Positions 1 through 9,865 of a stretch of 25,995 nucleotides of DNA are shown here, piece by piece (the stretch's first letter is position 1; every line of letters begins with the position of its first letter). This stretch comes from Emmonsiellopsis sp. PD_33. Lineage: Eukaryota; Ascomycota; Eurotiomycetes; Onygenales; Ajellomycetaceae. Below the pieces are notes generated by a model. The model ran no database searches. It was not told the DNA's origin and worked only from the letters and a program-made list of their open reading frames with translations. The stretch lies in NCBI GenBank assembly GCA_032988165.1, contig JANTQF010000436.1:1-25995 (forward strand). Direction: 5' to 3'. Both the position numbers and the translations under genes were made by a program.

Positions 1-107
1 GGGGGGGAATACAACATCACTTGATTCCATAAATATTCGTATCTCATACCCAAGGCAGCATCAGACACGTCCACTCCATCTACTCCCCCTTAATCAGACG
101 ATCAACC

Positions 108-2241
108 TCAATCAACAACAGCCGCCACAAACCCAGCCAAGTTACCAAAAAACACACCCCTCAAAACCGCCTCTCCCTCATCAACCGCCCAATGTCCTGC
201 CCGCGAAAGCTTATCCTTCCACGCCTCGCGCTCCGACTCATGCAGATCTTCCCATTTGCGGTGCTTGATAGCGCTGTCACTCGCTTCATCGTCAGGCTGT
301 TGATTATCCTCATGAGGAACAGTTGTTAGAGATATCTGCTCCGAATCATGCGGATGCTCTTCAACCAGGATCCTCGCGCGCACGGGTGGGGGCGGAGGAG
401 TTTCCGATGGCGGCGCAGCTTCCGGTTCTGGATCCGGATGGGATAGTGAGGAGAGGAGATCGCGGAGGTTCTGAGATGGGGTTTCGATCACCGGTACTAC
501 GGGGATGACGGAGGTAGCGGTCATGGTGCTGGTGACGGTAGTAGTGGAGGTAGATATGGACGAGGAGGGCATGGATGAGCCAGATCGCCATTTCTGATAC
601 TGCGCCGGAAGTCCATTTTCGAAAATATATGGTCTGGCAATCATCTCGCGTAGTCTTGGAGTTAGCCAGTCCACCGCGCCTAGAGTGGGTGGCACGCCGC
701 CGCGGATCTCTGTGAATGCTTGGAGGAAGAAGGCACCCAGTGCGACGACTATCAGGGCCATGATGCTACTAAAGACAGTCTGGAGGAGGTCTGATGGGCC
801 CGGTTGGACGAGAACGTAGCGTGGATGTCGGGATTTGGCGGGTGAGGGAGATAGAGGGAATGTGTGGACCACGACAGTGTTGCCGACGCTGATTGAGGCA
901 AGTTTTACGTATTGCGGTCGTACCTCAGGAGAGATTGGTTGAGGGGGTGGGAAGAATGTTGAGAAGGTTAGACGCGTCATGGAGAACGGATGCACGTTGC
1001 GCAGGGTCGTGTAGGGGCGGAATTTGCTGAAGGTGCTTTTGTGCGCGTATTCGAGGGTGAATAGTTGGATTGTGTTGTCGTTGCCCGAGACCGCGATTAT
1101 GAATTGTTTCTCGCCCATGGGCGATTCGGAGAGGTGGCAGACGTCCAGTCCTAGGCCAATCTTCATCGATCGGGGCAGCCGGGTGCGGCGGACGATAGTG
1201 CCTTCGGGAGCTAGGCCAAGGGATATAATAACCAGCTCGCAGCCAGCACGGTCTGGGAGGTTTTGCAAAACGAGAAAAGACGTGGGTGAAAGGAACCTGA
1301 GAGCACGTATTTTACTCCTTTTCTTATTCCCCGCAAAGTAATCGGGATACGGCGATGTGTAGACCGTCTTCGTCTTCGGCGCAGCATTTGATTTCGCCGA
1401 CGCAGAGACCTTGAATGTATAAATCGACGTCCCGTCCGTATACGCCACTTTAAATTTCCCATCATCATCGCCGGCCGGCGGCAGCATATCCACATCCTCC
1501 ACCTCCTCCCGCCCGTCGAGGCGTATCCGCCCAAGCACATCCGGCGTGGGCGAGGTCGCATTGAACACGACCATTTCCCCCTTGGGCGCCATACCCGTCG
1601 CTACCGCACCGATACGTGGCGCCCCCTCCCCTTTCCACGGCGACAGCCGTATCAACCTCTGATATGTCTCCCGCTTATCCGTGGGCTTGGAGTACTGCGG
1701 TCTAAACAACGAAGTCCGCGATAGGGGTGTAGATTTCGGCTGCTGCTGTGGGGGCGCATTCTTCTTCCCCTTGTTCGATTTCCCCTTACTAACCGTCCCC
1801 GTACCCTCGGGCTCTTTTCGCGGCGGATAATCAATCCGAAAAGCGCGTAGATGTTCATTATTATCCCTCTGCTGCTCGGCGACGGAACTATTGATCCCCG
1901 CCAGCGCAACGATTGAGTTATCATTCGCCCGCGAGATCGCCAGCGAGGTTACCGAGTCTTCGTCGCGGGATAGCTCGATATCGACGACCTCGGAAATTTC
2001 GTTGCGACGGGATGTGTTTAGGAGCGCCTATATAAAAAAATAACATTGATACCGCCCAATTAGCCAGATGTCATCTTTTCTCCGCGGTTGGAGGGTTACT
2101 TGCGATTTTATTCCCAACGCCACTGCGTCCCTCGCCTCCGCCGCCGCCGACCAGGAGAAAGCCACTATTCCGCGGGTCGAAATCGACGCCGAATAGAGGG
2201 CAGGAGAGGGTGATTTTTGCGGACGGGATGTCGGGGGCCAT
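108..2241 (-). CDS. SEC12: Sec12-like guanine nucleotide exchange factor for Sar1 (ER membrane, COPII)
   Basis: Two exons, 2241-2104 and 2027-108, encode 685 residues. By family knowledge Sec12 is an ER membrane protein whose cytosolic WD40-type propeller activates the GTPase Sar1 and starts COPII vesicle budding. Seen: an N-terminal glycine cluster (VGGGGGEGRSGVGNKI, residues 31-46) typical of Sec12, propeller-like strands through about residue 455, one strong hydrophobic segment at about 461-484 (SSIMALIVVALGAFFLQAF), then a long Ser/Thr/Pro-rich presumably lumenal tail. The tail ends in ...FVAAVVD with no HDEL-type retrieval signal. The ATG at 2241 begins MAPDIPSAKITL. The 76-nt intron (2028-2103) must use a GC donor (GCAAGT), because reading through reaches a TGA and the nearby GT would break the frame. 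The protein is longer than the 471-residue yeast Sec12, mainly in the tail. Family call secure; the first splice site is inferred from frame. Confidence 0.92.
2028..2103 (-). other. GC-AG intron of SEC12
   Basis: On the minus strand the first exon ends AAT AAA ATC and is followed by GCAAGT. The intron ends TATATAG just before GCG CTC CTA. This joins ...GVGNKI to ALLNTS in phase 0. A CTAAT branch-like motif lies at about 2060-2064. GCAAGT is the usual form of the minority GC donor class. The alternative GT (GTAACC) lies 4 nt further in and would shift the frame. Confidence 0.75.
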
Positions 2242-3133
2242 GTTGTAGTTAAGCCGGGGATCGGATTGAGGTTGGCTAGGTTACGGAGTGGTTCTGGATA
2301 TTTATTCACAGGGCGACGCTGAGAATATCGAATTGGTCCATGGTATGTCCTTGCGAGCGTGTGAGTGAGAGAGAAACTGGATGCGTTGAGCTGTTGTTTC
2401 TTCTTGTTGTTTCGTGTCTTTTCGTTCGGTCGTCGTTTCTGACGTCGACGACGAGCACGTGACGAGGTGCGCTCGGGCCACCTGGAGCTCCCCGGATTTG
2501 GAACGCACGTGATATCGAAGCTTACCCCTGAGAGAAATTTGGATTTGAGAAAGTTATTAGCTTTGGATTCAAAGTATCGAATTACACGTTACGTACCGGT
2601 AAACGAGAAGAAGTACAGAGATGGCTATTGTTTACTCAATAATACATGCCTACAAACTATCCCGAAACATATTTTGTAAAGAACTCGCCGGTTCAAAGCA
2701 AATAGGTAGCCAATGCGGAAGAGATTAATAAACACATAAGTAGCTAGAGATGAAATGATAACGAACTCCTATCGTAGATAGACAGATAGATGGAACACAA
2801 AACGCCAGGAAGTATGAATGGCAGGAACAAAGGATAAACAACAAATCAAAATGTTCTGAAATCGGAAAACATGTAGAGAGGCTTTCTGAAGACAATTGCT
2901 AGAGTACATGTGAAATTCAGATAAAGTTCTGGGTGAGGGTTATGTTTGTAAGGCGCAGACACGGAGGACTGGCGATCGGTGTATAGGACGTTTTTGACGG
3001 CAATGGCATCGACACGCTAGAAGAGGGTTGAGCAGCGCCGCGATCTAACAGAGCTGGTTTAGTCGGCGACGACAGGGACAAGTCTTTGGCACAGCCTGAA
3101 GACGGATGACGACACTTCATATACTGTGGATCA
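2242..3133. promoter_or_regulatory. Intergenic region: SEC12 promoter and CTR9 3' flank
   Basis: This 892-nt gap lies between two minus-strand genes. The part nearest SEC12 has two CACGTG palindromes (2456-2461 and 2506-2511) and a TGACGTC half-palindrome at 2440-2446. These match bHLH (Cbf1/Pho4-type) and ATF/CREB-type consensus sites and sit 200-270 nt upstream of the SEC12 ATG. The rest, from about 2520, is AT-richer and carries the 3' flank of CTR9. No open frame here looks coding. Confidence 0.5.
2306..2341 (-). promoter_or_regulatory. Short upstream ORF in the SEC12 leader (11 codons plus stop)
   Basis: An ATG at 2341 opens MDQFDILSVAL and stops with TGA at 2306, 64 nt before the SEC12 start at 2241. 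It could dampen SEC12 translation if the transcript begins upstream of it, which the sequence alone does not show. Confidence 0.35.
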
Positions 3134-6100
3134 TCACTCCTCCTCCTCCTGATCCTTCATCTCGGTATCCCTATCTTTCTCTTCCCCACCGCTCCCACTC
3201 CCCGCCCCCTCCTCATCCCCAGATTTCCCACCAAACAGATCGTCCTCCTCCTCATCCCCCACTGACGGTACTTTCCGCTCCACTTCCTCCTCTTCCTCCT
3301 CCTCGTCGTCATCCTCAACCCTCAAATGTCCCCTCTTTCTTCTCCTCTGCACAACCGTATCTTCTTCTTCATCCGACCCCGCATCACGCATATCCTCATC
3401 CTTTCCCTCATTATCCGACGTCTCACTACCACCCCGACCACGACCCGCCGCATTGGCTCCATTAGCGCCTTCCTCGCCTTCCTCCTCCTCGTCGGATTCC
3501 ACCACAATTTCACTACTCTTATACTTGCTCGGCTTCGCCGCAGACCTTCTTTCTAACCGTCTCCTCTTTCTCGGCGCGGGTGTCCCCTCCTCCCCATCCC
3601 CTCCCTCATCAGCGGAATCCACCCCACTATCCTCCGGTCCTGCACTCTTATCCTTCGACTTTCTATCATCCTTTTTCCTCTTCCCTCCACCACCCCTCTT
3701 CTTCCGTTTAATCTTATCGCCCGTCTCCTCATCCGTCGTAAACTCTGCTTCCTCCCTCTTTCTCTCTTCCTCGGCCCTAATCTCCGCCAACCGGGTCGCC
3801 TCCTCAACAAGCCTCTTCCGCTCCTCTACAACCCGCCGCTTATTCTCGGCTTCCTCCTCCTCCTTTCGCTGCTTCTCCTCCTCCCGCCTCCTCAATTCCT
3901 TCTCTCTCGCCTCCCTCGCTGCCGCAAGTTTCGACGCGTTCTTCTCCTCATACTCCTTCTGGGCCTGCATCACTCTCTCTAGCTTCTTCCGCATCGTGTT
4001 TTTGCCCATACTCGCTCGCTGCTCGAGCGCCTCACGCGGATAGGGTGGATGCTTTGCTTTCGCGATTTGTGAGAAGGCATTGATAGCTTCATCGAGGCCC
4101 TCGATGGCGGCCTGGATGTCTTGGGTTGTTATTGCGGTTTCTGGAAGTGATATGACGAGCTGGGCAATTTGGTTCTGAACGAAGGCGACGTTGAATTCTA
4201 GGTGGATTTGTTCGGGGGCCACGGCGCGGGCGCGCTGGGTATAGTCGAGTGCAGTGGTCATGGCTGCGAGGTTCTTTTCCTGCATTCCTTTTAGGAGCCA
4301 GACGCGACCGAGGCATGCAAGGATTTGGGCGTCGCGCGCGCGGTCTTTAGAGAGGGCTGCTTCGTACTGTTTTGAATAGAAGTTAGTTGGGTGGTTTGCG
4401 AAGACATATGATAACTACTTACGTTTTCGATGGACTTAGAATATTGTCGCAGTTCAGCATATACATGCCCCAGATTCAGGTAAACACTAGCATCCCGCAA
4501 TGTGTCTCGGATGCGCGAGAAGATCTGGACAGCCGTCGAGTAATCCTTCCGATCATCAACTAGCGCAATGGCAATTCCCTGTGCAGCGTACGCATTCTTT
4601 GAATCAAGCTGTAGAGCCTTCTCAAAGAACTCGACAGCCTTCTCATAGATTTTTCTTCGCTTCTCCTTCTCCTGGTCTGTATCACGCCGCATGTCTCGAG
4701 CGAAGAGTAGGTATATATTTCCCATGCCTGTGAGAGAATACCTGTCATGCTTATCGTAGCCCAGGAGGGTGTGTTTGTAGTGTCGTTGTTCGTGATCCTC
4801 GGCGATGTTGGCCACGCGTCGTTTCGACTTGCTAAGATACCAACCGAACAGGGCCCGCACTTCGAGATTTGTTGATTCCAACTCGTACAGCTTGGCCATT
4901 TTCTTTGGTCCTTCGCCTGTCGGACTCTGGCGTAGGGCAATGTAAGTCAACCGGGCGTTAGCCTCGGTATAATCGCTGTGTCGTTCTAATAGACCCTCAT
5001 ACACCTTCTTCGCTTCGTCGGGCATGGAAGCTGCTTCATAGGTTCGCGCAAGGCTGTAGCTGATGGTAGTAACAAGTGCATCCGTGTCAGTAGAGTCATC
5101 CTTATCTCTAGACTTTACACACGCATTGAGCGCGGTCTGGAACATATTCCGCGCTTGCTCGATCTTTTCCGAATGATACAGGAAGCAACCCATATTGTTC
5201 AACAGCTGAGGCGACAGATTTTCTCGGAGGATATTCGTGATCTCTTCTTCGTTTTCGATATCCTCCGGACGATCGTCGTCGGGGATTTGCGCGAGCTGCA
5301 TCTGCTCGACTTGCTGTAGACATTGCATGCTCTTATCCGGGGAACCGCTTTCGTATAGTCGTGCGAGGTAAAGCAGGACGGACTCATCAGGCGAGAGTTT
5401 TTTCTTCTCGTCCTTCCACGAAGCACGGACAGACTCAAGGAGGCTGGTAGCTTTCTTGATTTCCGCAGACTTGTCCTCTTTGGCCCCGCTTGCTTGGGAT
5501 GCAAACACCTCCTCTGCGAGGAGAGCACCAAGTAGAGTCATTGATTCCGGATTCTTCGTTTGCTGAATGATCTTTTCCAGGCGGAATTTAGCCCCGTCAA
5601 GATCTCCCGTCTTCACCTGCATCTGAACAGCCCCGAACTTGGCAGGGAGGTAGCCTTTATCGCTGCTACCTCTAGCCTGGTCTGATTTGTTATAATAATC
5701 GTTTGCTCTGGTAGCGTCGCCCTCAAAATGCTCTTTACGCGCCAATAGATACCAGCCGTCGCTAGCTATAGCATTGACATCTGTAAGCTCGATCGCCTTC
5801 CGAGAAAGAGCTTCAACAGTTGGGAAATGCTTCCGGAGGAGAAAATAGCCGCCAAACATAGCACATGTCATCGGGTTTTCCTTGTCCAGCTTAAAAGCCT
5901 TCTGCGTATACTGCGTCATGGCAACCTTGTACAGCGAACCAAAGGCCGGATCGTTGGTGGTATGGCGCGAGCTATCGTACAGATAGTATGCTCCAAGAAG
6001 GATATTTGCCACCTTGGATTCCGGGTTCTAAGAGCAAGAGTGTCAGTACCCCATAGTGATACTAAGGGTAATAATGGGTAACATACCAAAGCCAAAGCTC

Positions 6101-6932
6101 GAGTCCACGCCGCCTTGGCCTGCTCTTTGAAATCCAGCCGCCACAAACAGCAGCCAATACCGATCCGCGGATCCGGGTCTCTCAGGTTCGGCATCTTGAC
6201 CAAAGCTTCCTGATAACCCTCGAGGGCCTCCGCATATCTGCCAAGCATATAATGTGCCCTCGCCCGGCCAAGAATAGCCATGATATTCCGGCCTCCAAAA
6301 GCCTTGGACGACTCGTCAAAACATTTCAACGCTTGCCGCAGGCTCTCCACCCGCTCCGATGTATCCACGGTTCCGGGCCTAATAGGCTTCGCAGGCGGCT
6401 GCAAGGACGCGCGGAGTATCGACAACACACCGCCGGCAAGGAACAACGGCGGGAAAGCGGGATTAATCCGCGACGCCTCGTTGTAAACCGAAGTGGCGGC
6501 CTGCAGATAATAATCCTTCGTCTTGGCGTCAGCCAACAGCTGGCCCTCAGGAGCCACCCGTGGCGCATGCCTGCTTTTCAACATGTATAGCCAACAAATC
6601 CAGCCCAGCAGGCCCGGCTTTTCCTTTACCGCGCCTGGCACAAGAGAAGAGAGGCCGCGATTGAGAATGTCGATGGCATGGTCGATTTGGTTCTGCTTCG
6701 CGTATGCCAGCGCGATAATGACCCAGAAGTTCTTAGCGGCTTTTTCATTGTCGAGCAGAGTGCACAGCTCAGTGGGGTCGTCGGGGAGCTCTTCGAGACT
6801 GATCTCTACTTCGCTGTCGAAGGTGGAGGCGGGGATGTCGATGGCGGAGGGGATATCAGAAAATCGGAGGTTCGCAAGCACGCTCTCGGGCGCGAGGACG
6901 CCATTGGTGTAACCATTTTGGAGAGGAGCCAT
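3134..6932 (-). CDS. CTR9: Ctr9 homologue, TPR subunit of the Paf1 transcription elongation complex
   Basis: Three exons (6932-6087, 6027-4423, 4366-3134) joined in phase 0 encode about 1227 residues. Introns are 6028-6086 (donor GTATGT, acceptor TTAG, CTGAC branch) and 4367-4422 (donor GTAAGT, acceptor ACAG). By family knowledge Ctr9 is the scaffold of the nuclear Paf1 complex, which travels with RNA polymerase II and supports H2B ubiquitination and H3K4/K36 methylation. Seen: tandem tetratricopeptide-type helices from about residue 55 to 950 (for example ARAHYMLGRYAEALEGYQEAL and LLNNMGCFLYHSEKIEQARNMFQTAL). A long basic/acidic coiled coil then begins near residue 970, followed by a lysine-rich patch near 1035 and a Glu/Asp-rich tail to the end. 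Length and order fit fungal Ctr9. The start is the ATG at 6932 (MAPLQNGYTN). No break or missing segment noticed. Confidence 0.94.
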
Positions 6933-7571
6933 GGTGACGGCGCAAGGCGGGTTCGGGGAGCGATGACGGGGAAGAGCAACGGCTCAGGAGCGCGACGAGA
7001 AATGAGGCGGAAAGCCTAGCTCATTCTCAAGTAAAGAGGCAGTGAAAAGTCCCACAACTGGAAACACGATGTATCCGAGGAGTTCCAGCTTGCGACACGC
7101 CGGCGAGAGCCTCTCTGTATCTGGGAACGGGCAGCGATGGCGGAGGTTGGCTGGTGTTCGGTGGAAGTTGTCCTGGCCTCAAAAGTTGAAGCCGTGTGGC
7201 TTGACTAAGCACCAGCCACAGCGCCACAGAATCACGTGCTGATTCGGATCAGGTGACCTGGGAATCCAGCGGCCGCCCCTGACAACTGTGGACGATATTG
7301 ACAGCATATTAAATTATAGTATTCGTTTCCAGCTATAAGAGTATCCAAAATCCAACATCTCGCAAAAAACCAATCACCACGCCAGAGTGGAGGGGCATGA
7401 GCCGCGCCTGATATCATTAAAGTCGTGCGTGGGGTGTAAAATGAAATACCCAAAAAACGAACTTCAGATCCAAACCCCATCTTTAATACACCATTCTATC
7501 CAATTCGCTTTCCCAAAAATAAAAAACAGCAATGTGGGTATGTCAACCGAAATCATAGTAACCAAAATCAA
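6933..7571. promoter_or_regulatory. Intergenic region: CTR9 promoter and acyltransferase 3' flank
   Basis: The gap is 639 nt. It contains an ATCACGTGCT site (CACGTG at 7233-7238) about 300 nt upstream of the CTR9 start. The part from about 7300 to 7571 is AT-rich and fits the 3' untranslated region of the acyltransferase. No convincing coding frame. Confidence 0.45.
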
Positions 7572-8889
7572 TCAAGACCTCCAAAGTTTCGGGAATTGGT
7601 GCACAACAACACCGAGAATAGCCAAGACAGCAAAAATCTGGAGGGATTCAACCCACGAAGACAGCTTCACCTCGGACTCAAAATAGCTTGGGTTTTCAGC
7701 TTTCATTGAATCGCCCGAACCACCAACTTCGCCATTCGAACCAGATTCCCATTCGCAAGGCGGGAACTTGCCGGTCTCGACGAACTGTTCCAAGAGGTCA
7801 TCTTTCTCGGCCCATCGCTTGATGATCCATGCTTCGAACTCATTTTGGTCGTCCAACGGGATATCTGCAACAGCGAAGCGTCTCCAGTAGAAATTCACAA
7901 CCTTGGGAGGCCGACCGCGGAGATAAGTGGAACGAAGGGTAAAATAGGTTTCTGCGAGGCTCCCCTTTCTAAACATCCTATCAGCTCATGGCATATGAGT
8001 ATGGTAGGGGAAATATAACATACGGTGGCCCCTCATAGCCGATAGTGCAATCATACACATAATCAAGGGTTCCCCTGAGCTGCTGCAGACAGAAAAACAG
8101 TCCAGTAGATCGAGGAAGAATTTGGTGTCTGAAGGGCGGAAGCCCCTGCTTTGCGCCGTATCTGTCACTTATTCCTTTGGTGTTTTTGGACAAATTTGTG
8201 CCTTCGGGGAAGATCAGAAGCCACATGGGATCGAGCAATTGGGAACCCGGCGTCGGACCTTGGTGGTATGTTTTCAGTTTTTCCAACCGATGTTGGAGCC
8301 GCGGCTTATCTGAAGCCCACTTTCGAGCCATGAAGATGAAGCCATAGAACATCATACCCTGACCGATGAGAGGGATGTACTTTAGCGACTCTTTGAGGAT
8401 GATGTAGATGTGGCCGTGCATGTCTGCAGTATACGAGAACCACCACAAATAGAGCCAATCGGTGTAGACCTGATGGTTCGATATCAGGACCAGGCGTTCG
8501 GGGAACAAGGTCTTGAGCTTCCCATCCTTTGTAAGGCCAAACTGGCCCTGCACGCTCTTATCTCCGCTAACTCGGATCGGAGTAGGGCAGCCCCATTCTG
8601 TAAGGGCGGTGATGGCGAGGCCGAAGGAGCCCTTGGTCATGGCCATCCAGGAGTTGAACCACTGGCGGTTGACAAAGTAGAGGGGGGCTCCCACGAACTG
8701 GGTAGCCACGATGCAGAAGCAGCAGCAGTTGAACCAGGCCAGCAGAAGCAAGCTCCGGACGATCTGGGTGAAGAGGCCATAGTTGGCAGCGGGGCGATAG
8801 TGGATGTGGCCTACGACCTCCTTGTTGGAAGCGCTATCCATACCAGAGCCAGCCCGAGGGGTAGGCTGACCGTCCGTTTTTAGTGGCAT
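7572..8889 (-). CDS. PlsC-family acyltransferase, lysophospholipid acyltransferase-like membrane protein
   Basis: Two exons (8889-8024 and 7968-7572) encode 420 residues. The 55-nt intron 7969-8023 has donor GTATGT and acceptor TTTAG, and joins ...YEGPP to KGSLAETYF. By family knowledge these enzymes move an acyl chain from acyl-CoA onto a lysophospholipid or glycerol phosphate in the ER. Seen: motif I as HQVYTD (H139 and D144, the HX4D catalytic pair), motif III as FPEGT (residues 227-231), an N-terminal hydrophobic span at about 42-68 and a C-terminal one at about 397-413. The overall form resembles yeast Cst26/Psi1 and animal LCLAT1-type enzymes, which favour phosphatidylinositol remodelling. 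The exact substrate cannot be read from the sequence. The start ATG at 8889 begins MPLKTDGQPT. It is divergent from the NAD(H) kinase. Confidence 0.88.
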
Positions 8890-9282
8890 GAGGGCTTGAT
8901 TCTAGCAGACTATGACGAAGGTAGCTTTCAAAGGTAACGATATGTAATGTGTAGCTTGGAAGATAGACTAGAGACCAAAACCTCAAGCAGAATGAGAGAG
9001 CGGCAGCGGCGGATGTCGGTGAGAGCTTGGAGTAAGAAGATAGCCCGACGTCACCAGGCAGACATTAGCCGCGAAGCTGTCACAGCACGCGATAGTGAGC
9101 GGGGGGGACGGAGGCAAGCGGCAGAGTCGCACGGGCTGCGTGGCACATCTTCAAACAAGGAAATACAGAGATACCTATCCCTGATGTCAACAGAGGAAGA
9201 GGAAGAAAGAAGAGAGACTCGAGTTCTGCCTTGTCCGTGATCAACCAACCAGCGATGACGGAATGTTTTTGGGTGTGGGAGC

Positions 9283-9320
9283 TGACTCAGCCAATCACAT
9301 GCAAATATAAATGTCACGTG
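9283..9320. promoter_or_regulatory. Clustered TGACTCA, CCAAT and CACGTG motifs
   Basis: Three consensus sites fall within 38 nt: TGACTCA (9283-9289), CCAAT (9291-9295) and CACGTG (9315-9320). In fungi these match CpcA/Gcn4, the Hap/CBC complex and Cbf1-like bHLH factors. They could serve either of the two divergent genes. Confidence 0.45.
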
Positions 9321-9402
9321 CTGCTTCCTTGGCGCTGAGATAAGGACTGACTAAGCAGCTTCTTTTGTCCGCCTTTGGATTGCTTCAACGACAACAACAG
9401 GA

Positions 9403-9433
9403 AGACGACGACGACGACGAAGACGACGACGAA
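9403..9433 (+). repeat. GAC trinucleotide microsatellite
   Basis: A run of GAC units with one GAA interruption (AGACGACGACGACGACGAAG, then GACGACGAAC) lies upstream of the NAD(H) kinase. The flanking bases also drift towards GACAAGGACA-type units. Such runs are prone to length change. Confidence 0.8.
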
Positions 9434-9533
9434 CACAAGGACAAGGACAGGCTGTTTCTGTGTCTGTTGGACGTACCAACACGCCACCGCTAGAGCTCCC
9501 TCAGCCTATTTCTTTATTCCCGTCCTACTCGCC

Positions 9534-9744
9534 ATGTCCTACATCCCGCTCCCGGCATCGCAAATGTAAACACTCCTCGTGCAGACAATGACTACTCTGC
9601 GACACAGCTTATCAAGATCCTGCTTTGTTTCTAGTCCTCCTCGTTGAATCGCCTTGCATGGATTACTCTGCTCTCCTTTGATCGTTTGCGCCCGGCTTGT
9701 ACAGAGATTATCCAGAGATTATTATGGCTCCCAGTCATAGTTAG
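9534..9744 (+). promoter_or_regulatory. Four short upstream ORFs before the NAD(H) kinase
   Basis: ATG-initiated frames lie at 9534-9569 (MSYIPLPASQM), 9588-9647 (19 residues), 9658-9681 (MDYSALL) and 9724-9744 (MAPSHS), all ending before the kinase ATG at 9866. The first has a good start context (GCCATGT). The GTAAAC overlapping its stop could instead be a splice donor of a leader intron. Their relevance depends on where transcription starts. Confidence 0.35.
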
Positions 9745-9865
9745 CTGCCCCTCCTTCCGCGCATCCCAAGCTCAACAAAGCAATATCCAACCAGAAACTT
9801 GCTCGTCTCGAGCCTAGACCGGCGAACCGCGTCATTTAATACCCTCGGAGACGGCATAATACACT

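Larger units (their letters stand above)
8890..9865. promoter_or_regulatory. Divergent promoter between acyltransferase (minus) and NAD(H) kinase (plus)
   Basis: This 976-nt region holds a compact group of regulatory-looking motifs: TGACTCA at 9283-9289 (Gcn4/CpcA-type), CCAAT at 9291-9295 (CCAAT-binding complex type), an AAATATAAAT stretch at about 9303-9312 and CACGTG at 9315-9320. A GAC-rich simple repeat follows at 9403-9433. Four short ATG-initiated frames then lie upstream of the kinase start. Site assignments rest on consensus matching only. Confidence 0.5.

Noticed and set aside
3453..4043. 196-codon plus-strand frame opposite CTR9, rich in Ser, Leu and Phe
   Set aside because: It is the complement of the Glu/Lys/Arg-rich CTR9 tail. 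Its length follows from that composition and its residues form no domain.
7720..7750. GGTTCGAAT on the minus strand, resembling a tRNA B box
   Set aside because: It lies inside the acyltransferase coding exon, and no cloverleaf or A box can be placed at the right distance.
8410..8883. 157-codon plus-strand frame opposite the acyltransferase
   Set aside because: It lies wholly antisense to a well-supported conserved coding exon and shows no family signature.
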